Assembly: GCF_042242105.1 (NCBI RefSeq)
Contig: NC_092032.1
Coordinates: 12,883,915-12,947,914, forward strand
Reading direction: 5' to 3'
DNA length: 64,000 bases
DNA from: Pempheris klunzingeri
Taxonomy: Eukaryota > Chordata > Actinopteri > Acropomatiformes > Pempheridae
The notes beneath the pieces are model-generated. The model was not told the DNA's origin. It made no database searches and saw only the letters and a program-made list of their open reading frames with translations. Positions within the stretch are counted from its first letter, which is position 1. The number at the start of each line of letters is the position of its first letter. The position numbers and the translations under genes are program-made. This document shows, one piece after another, positions 62,719 through 64,000 of this stretch.

Positions 62719-63499
62719 TCAGTTTGAGATTGGAGGACCTTCAAAAAGTATGAGGCAACCATTAAGTTGCCTGCCAGCATCAGCAATCCATGTCAATGAT
62801 TCCAGATCGAATGCTGTACTGAAGAATGGGGAATATATTGGAAAATAAATTTATTTACAGGTAGTCAGCAACCATATTAATCTCTTGAAATTCATATTTA
62901 TAGTTATATAATCATTGTTATTGAATATAGTCATCGTATTTGCATTCTTAATAATTTAGGAAACTTAACAAATTGGAGCTAATTTTTCTTATCATGGTGG
63001 GAAATGGGCAGGTGCATTCACATGCAGGCAAAGACTCAAACACAGCTTTTCCTGCAGATAACTGCTGTCGCTGATCAACAACCAGTGGGAAGAAGAAAAT
63101 GTTCCACAGCCTGTTTACAGGACATGACTTTATTAAACATACATATTCTTATTCCAGTGGGAGATACAGATGTGTAATCACATAGTGCAAACATAATAAA
63201 GTATATGCATGCAAAAAGTGTAATTACATATAGAAATATCTGGAAGCAGCATTTCATAACATCTAATAAATATATTAAAACTCTGCTTAACATTTTAATC
63301 CTCTTTTATGATCTAGCAAAACTAGTTCAATCGCAACCGGAAACGCAGAGTTAACACTGTGTTTTTTTGTTTATTTGTTCAATAAATATGTTTGATTTTC
63401 TTTAAGCGCGTTCTATGTAAGGCTATACAATGTCAAATATATTCATATATATTTTGCATTAGTTAGCTGAATTTCTAAATTCATCATCAACGAGCTTAA
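62719..63499. other. Upstream region between the divergent elastase and gorasp1 genes
   Basis: AT-rich and without coding exons. I searched the minus strand for the start of a TTC21-type ciliary protein and saw none. It contains the PTF1-like site listed separately. Confidence 0.55.
62998..63014 (-). promoter_or_regulatory. Candidate PTF1 site (E-box plus TC-box) upstream of the elastase
   Basis: On the minus strand CACCTG is followed after four bases by TTTCCCA. PTF1 (PTF1A/RBPJ-L) sites in acinar genes pair an E-box with a TC-box about one helical turn apart; here the starts are 10 bp apart. The site lies about 330 bp upstream of the elastase ATG. It is a motif match only. Confidence 0.45.
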
Positions 63500-63773
63500 A
63501 GCTATTACACTGGCGTTATCTGTTGCCAGGCAACAGGGTAGGAGCCCGGTTAAGGACGGCTAATCGAACGCCGTTTGCTTGATACCAACGCGGAAATTAA
63601 GCTCGATTTCTCTGGCATCTCTATTTATTAGCCTTGCCTGGGCCGCTGTCAGCCCTGGCAGTGCTGTTGGCGCTAGCTAGCTTAAATCAGCGGCGTGGCT
63701 CCCAGTAATGACTTCTAACATCTCACTCCCTCAGTGACATTTAGTCAGCGTTAGTGCGGAACTGCTGAGGACA
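63500..63773 (+). promoter_or_regulatory. gorasp1: gorasp1 promoter/5' UTR region, CpG-rich
   Basis: CpG frequency rises from about 63,510 and no TATA box is evident, as in a housekeeping promoter. An RFX-type X-box lies at its upstream edge (63,522-63,534). A GCTAGC-containing palindromic stretch occurs near 63,672. The transcription start is not determined. Confidence 0.6.
63522..63534. promoter_or_regulatory. Perfect X-box (RFX binding palindrome)
   Basis: GTTGCCAGGCAAC is two perfect 6-bp half sites (GTTGCC and GGCAAC) around one central base. It matches the RFX-family X-box consensus that controls many ciliary genes. It lies about 240 bp upstream of the gorasp1 ATG and about 850 bp upstream of the elastase start. 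Confidence 0.75.
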
Positions 63774-63839
63774 ATGGGGCTGCCGCAGAGCTCGTTTTTA
63801 TCGGACGGGGGAACTAATAGTGGATATCATGTCCACGGG
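63774..63839 (+). CDS. gorasp1: Golgi reassembly-stacking protein 1 (GRASP65), first coding exon only
   Basis: The exon encodes 22 residues, starting MGLPQSSFLSDGG and ending GYHVHG, then a phase-0 donor GTATGT at 63,840. GRASP proteins begin MG, with glycine 2 N-myristoylated, and the GG-(x)-G-[YF]-H-[VL] core leads into the first PDZ-like domain. Human GORASP1 has a 21-residue N-terminal segment of the same shape ending GFHLHG. The start has a strong Kozak context (ACA ATG G). GRASP65 is a peripheral membrane protein that links cis-Golgi cisternae. The remaining exons lie beyond the window. GORASP2 is an alternative, but the neighbour csrnp1 and the MGL start favour gorasp1. Confidence 0.85.
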
Positions 63840-64000
63840 GTATGTTGTAGAGCTCATGCAAGGTTATACTCAAACCTCAGTTCGTCGCTCCAGTTGACTT
63901 TTTGACTTTGGGTGGCCCATTTTTAGCTCACTGACTTATTATTTATGGCATTAATGAACAGACATTGTTGCTGCATAATTATTGTTGAAGAAGCACTGTA

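Noticed and set aside
62870..63520. Possible first exon of ttc21a on the minus strand
   Set aside because: No frame begins with or contains TTC21-like sequence; frames present are short and end quickly.

Overview
The window reads as nuclear DNA of a ray-finned fish, most likely a percomorph teleost. The genes carry GT-AG introns, several of only about 100-130 nt, together with CpG-rich promoters, many (CA/TG)n microsatellites and several interspersed repeat families that I recognise as typical of percomorph genomes. No bacterial, organellar or viral gene was seen.

Layout. Positions 1 to about 46.4 kb contain no coding exon I can support on either strand. This stretch holds microsatellites, at least eleven old transposon fragments from about six families, and blocks of unique AT-rich sequence dense in homeodomain (TAAT), POU-octamer and CRE-like motifs that look like conserved non-coding elements (CNEs). 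A CpG-rich block at 46.48-46.87 kb ends in a splice donor and is probably the promoter and non-coding first exon of the main gene. Four coding exons between 53,357 and 57,189 (+) encode a complete 572-residue CSRNP1 (cysteine/serine-rich nuclear protein 1, AXUD1), followed by an AT-rich 3' UTR that may run to about 59.47 kb. Facing it tail to tail, eight exons between 62,668 and 60,585 (-) encode a complete 268-residue chymotrypsin-like elastase of the CELA1 type. Its TATA box, very short 5' leader and poly(A) signal are all visible. At the right edge, 63,774-63,839 (+) is the first coding exon of gorasp1 (GRASP65); the rest lies outside the window.

The genes do not form a pathway: one is a stress/immediate-early transcription factor, one a secreted pancreatic protease zymogen, and one a Golgi stacking protein. 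The order does have meaning. In human, from memory, the order is CSRNP1(+), TTC21A(-), GORASP1(+) in this orientation. Here the elastase occupies the slot and strand of the ciliary gene TTC21A, yet a perfect RFX/X-box palindrome, a hallmark of ciliary promoters, remains just upstream of gorasp1.

All splice sites and frames were worked out by hand and add up exactly. Repeat-family assignments and CNE calls rest on pattern recognition and need database comparison.
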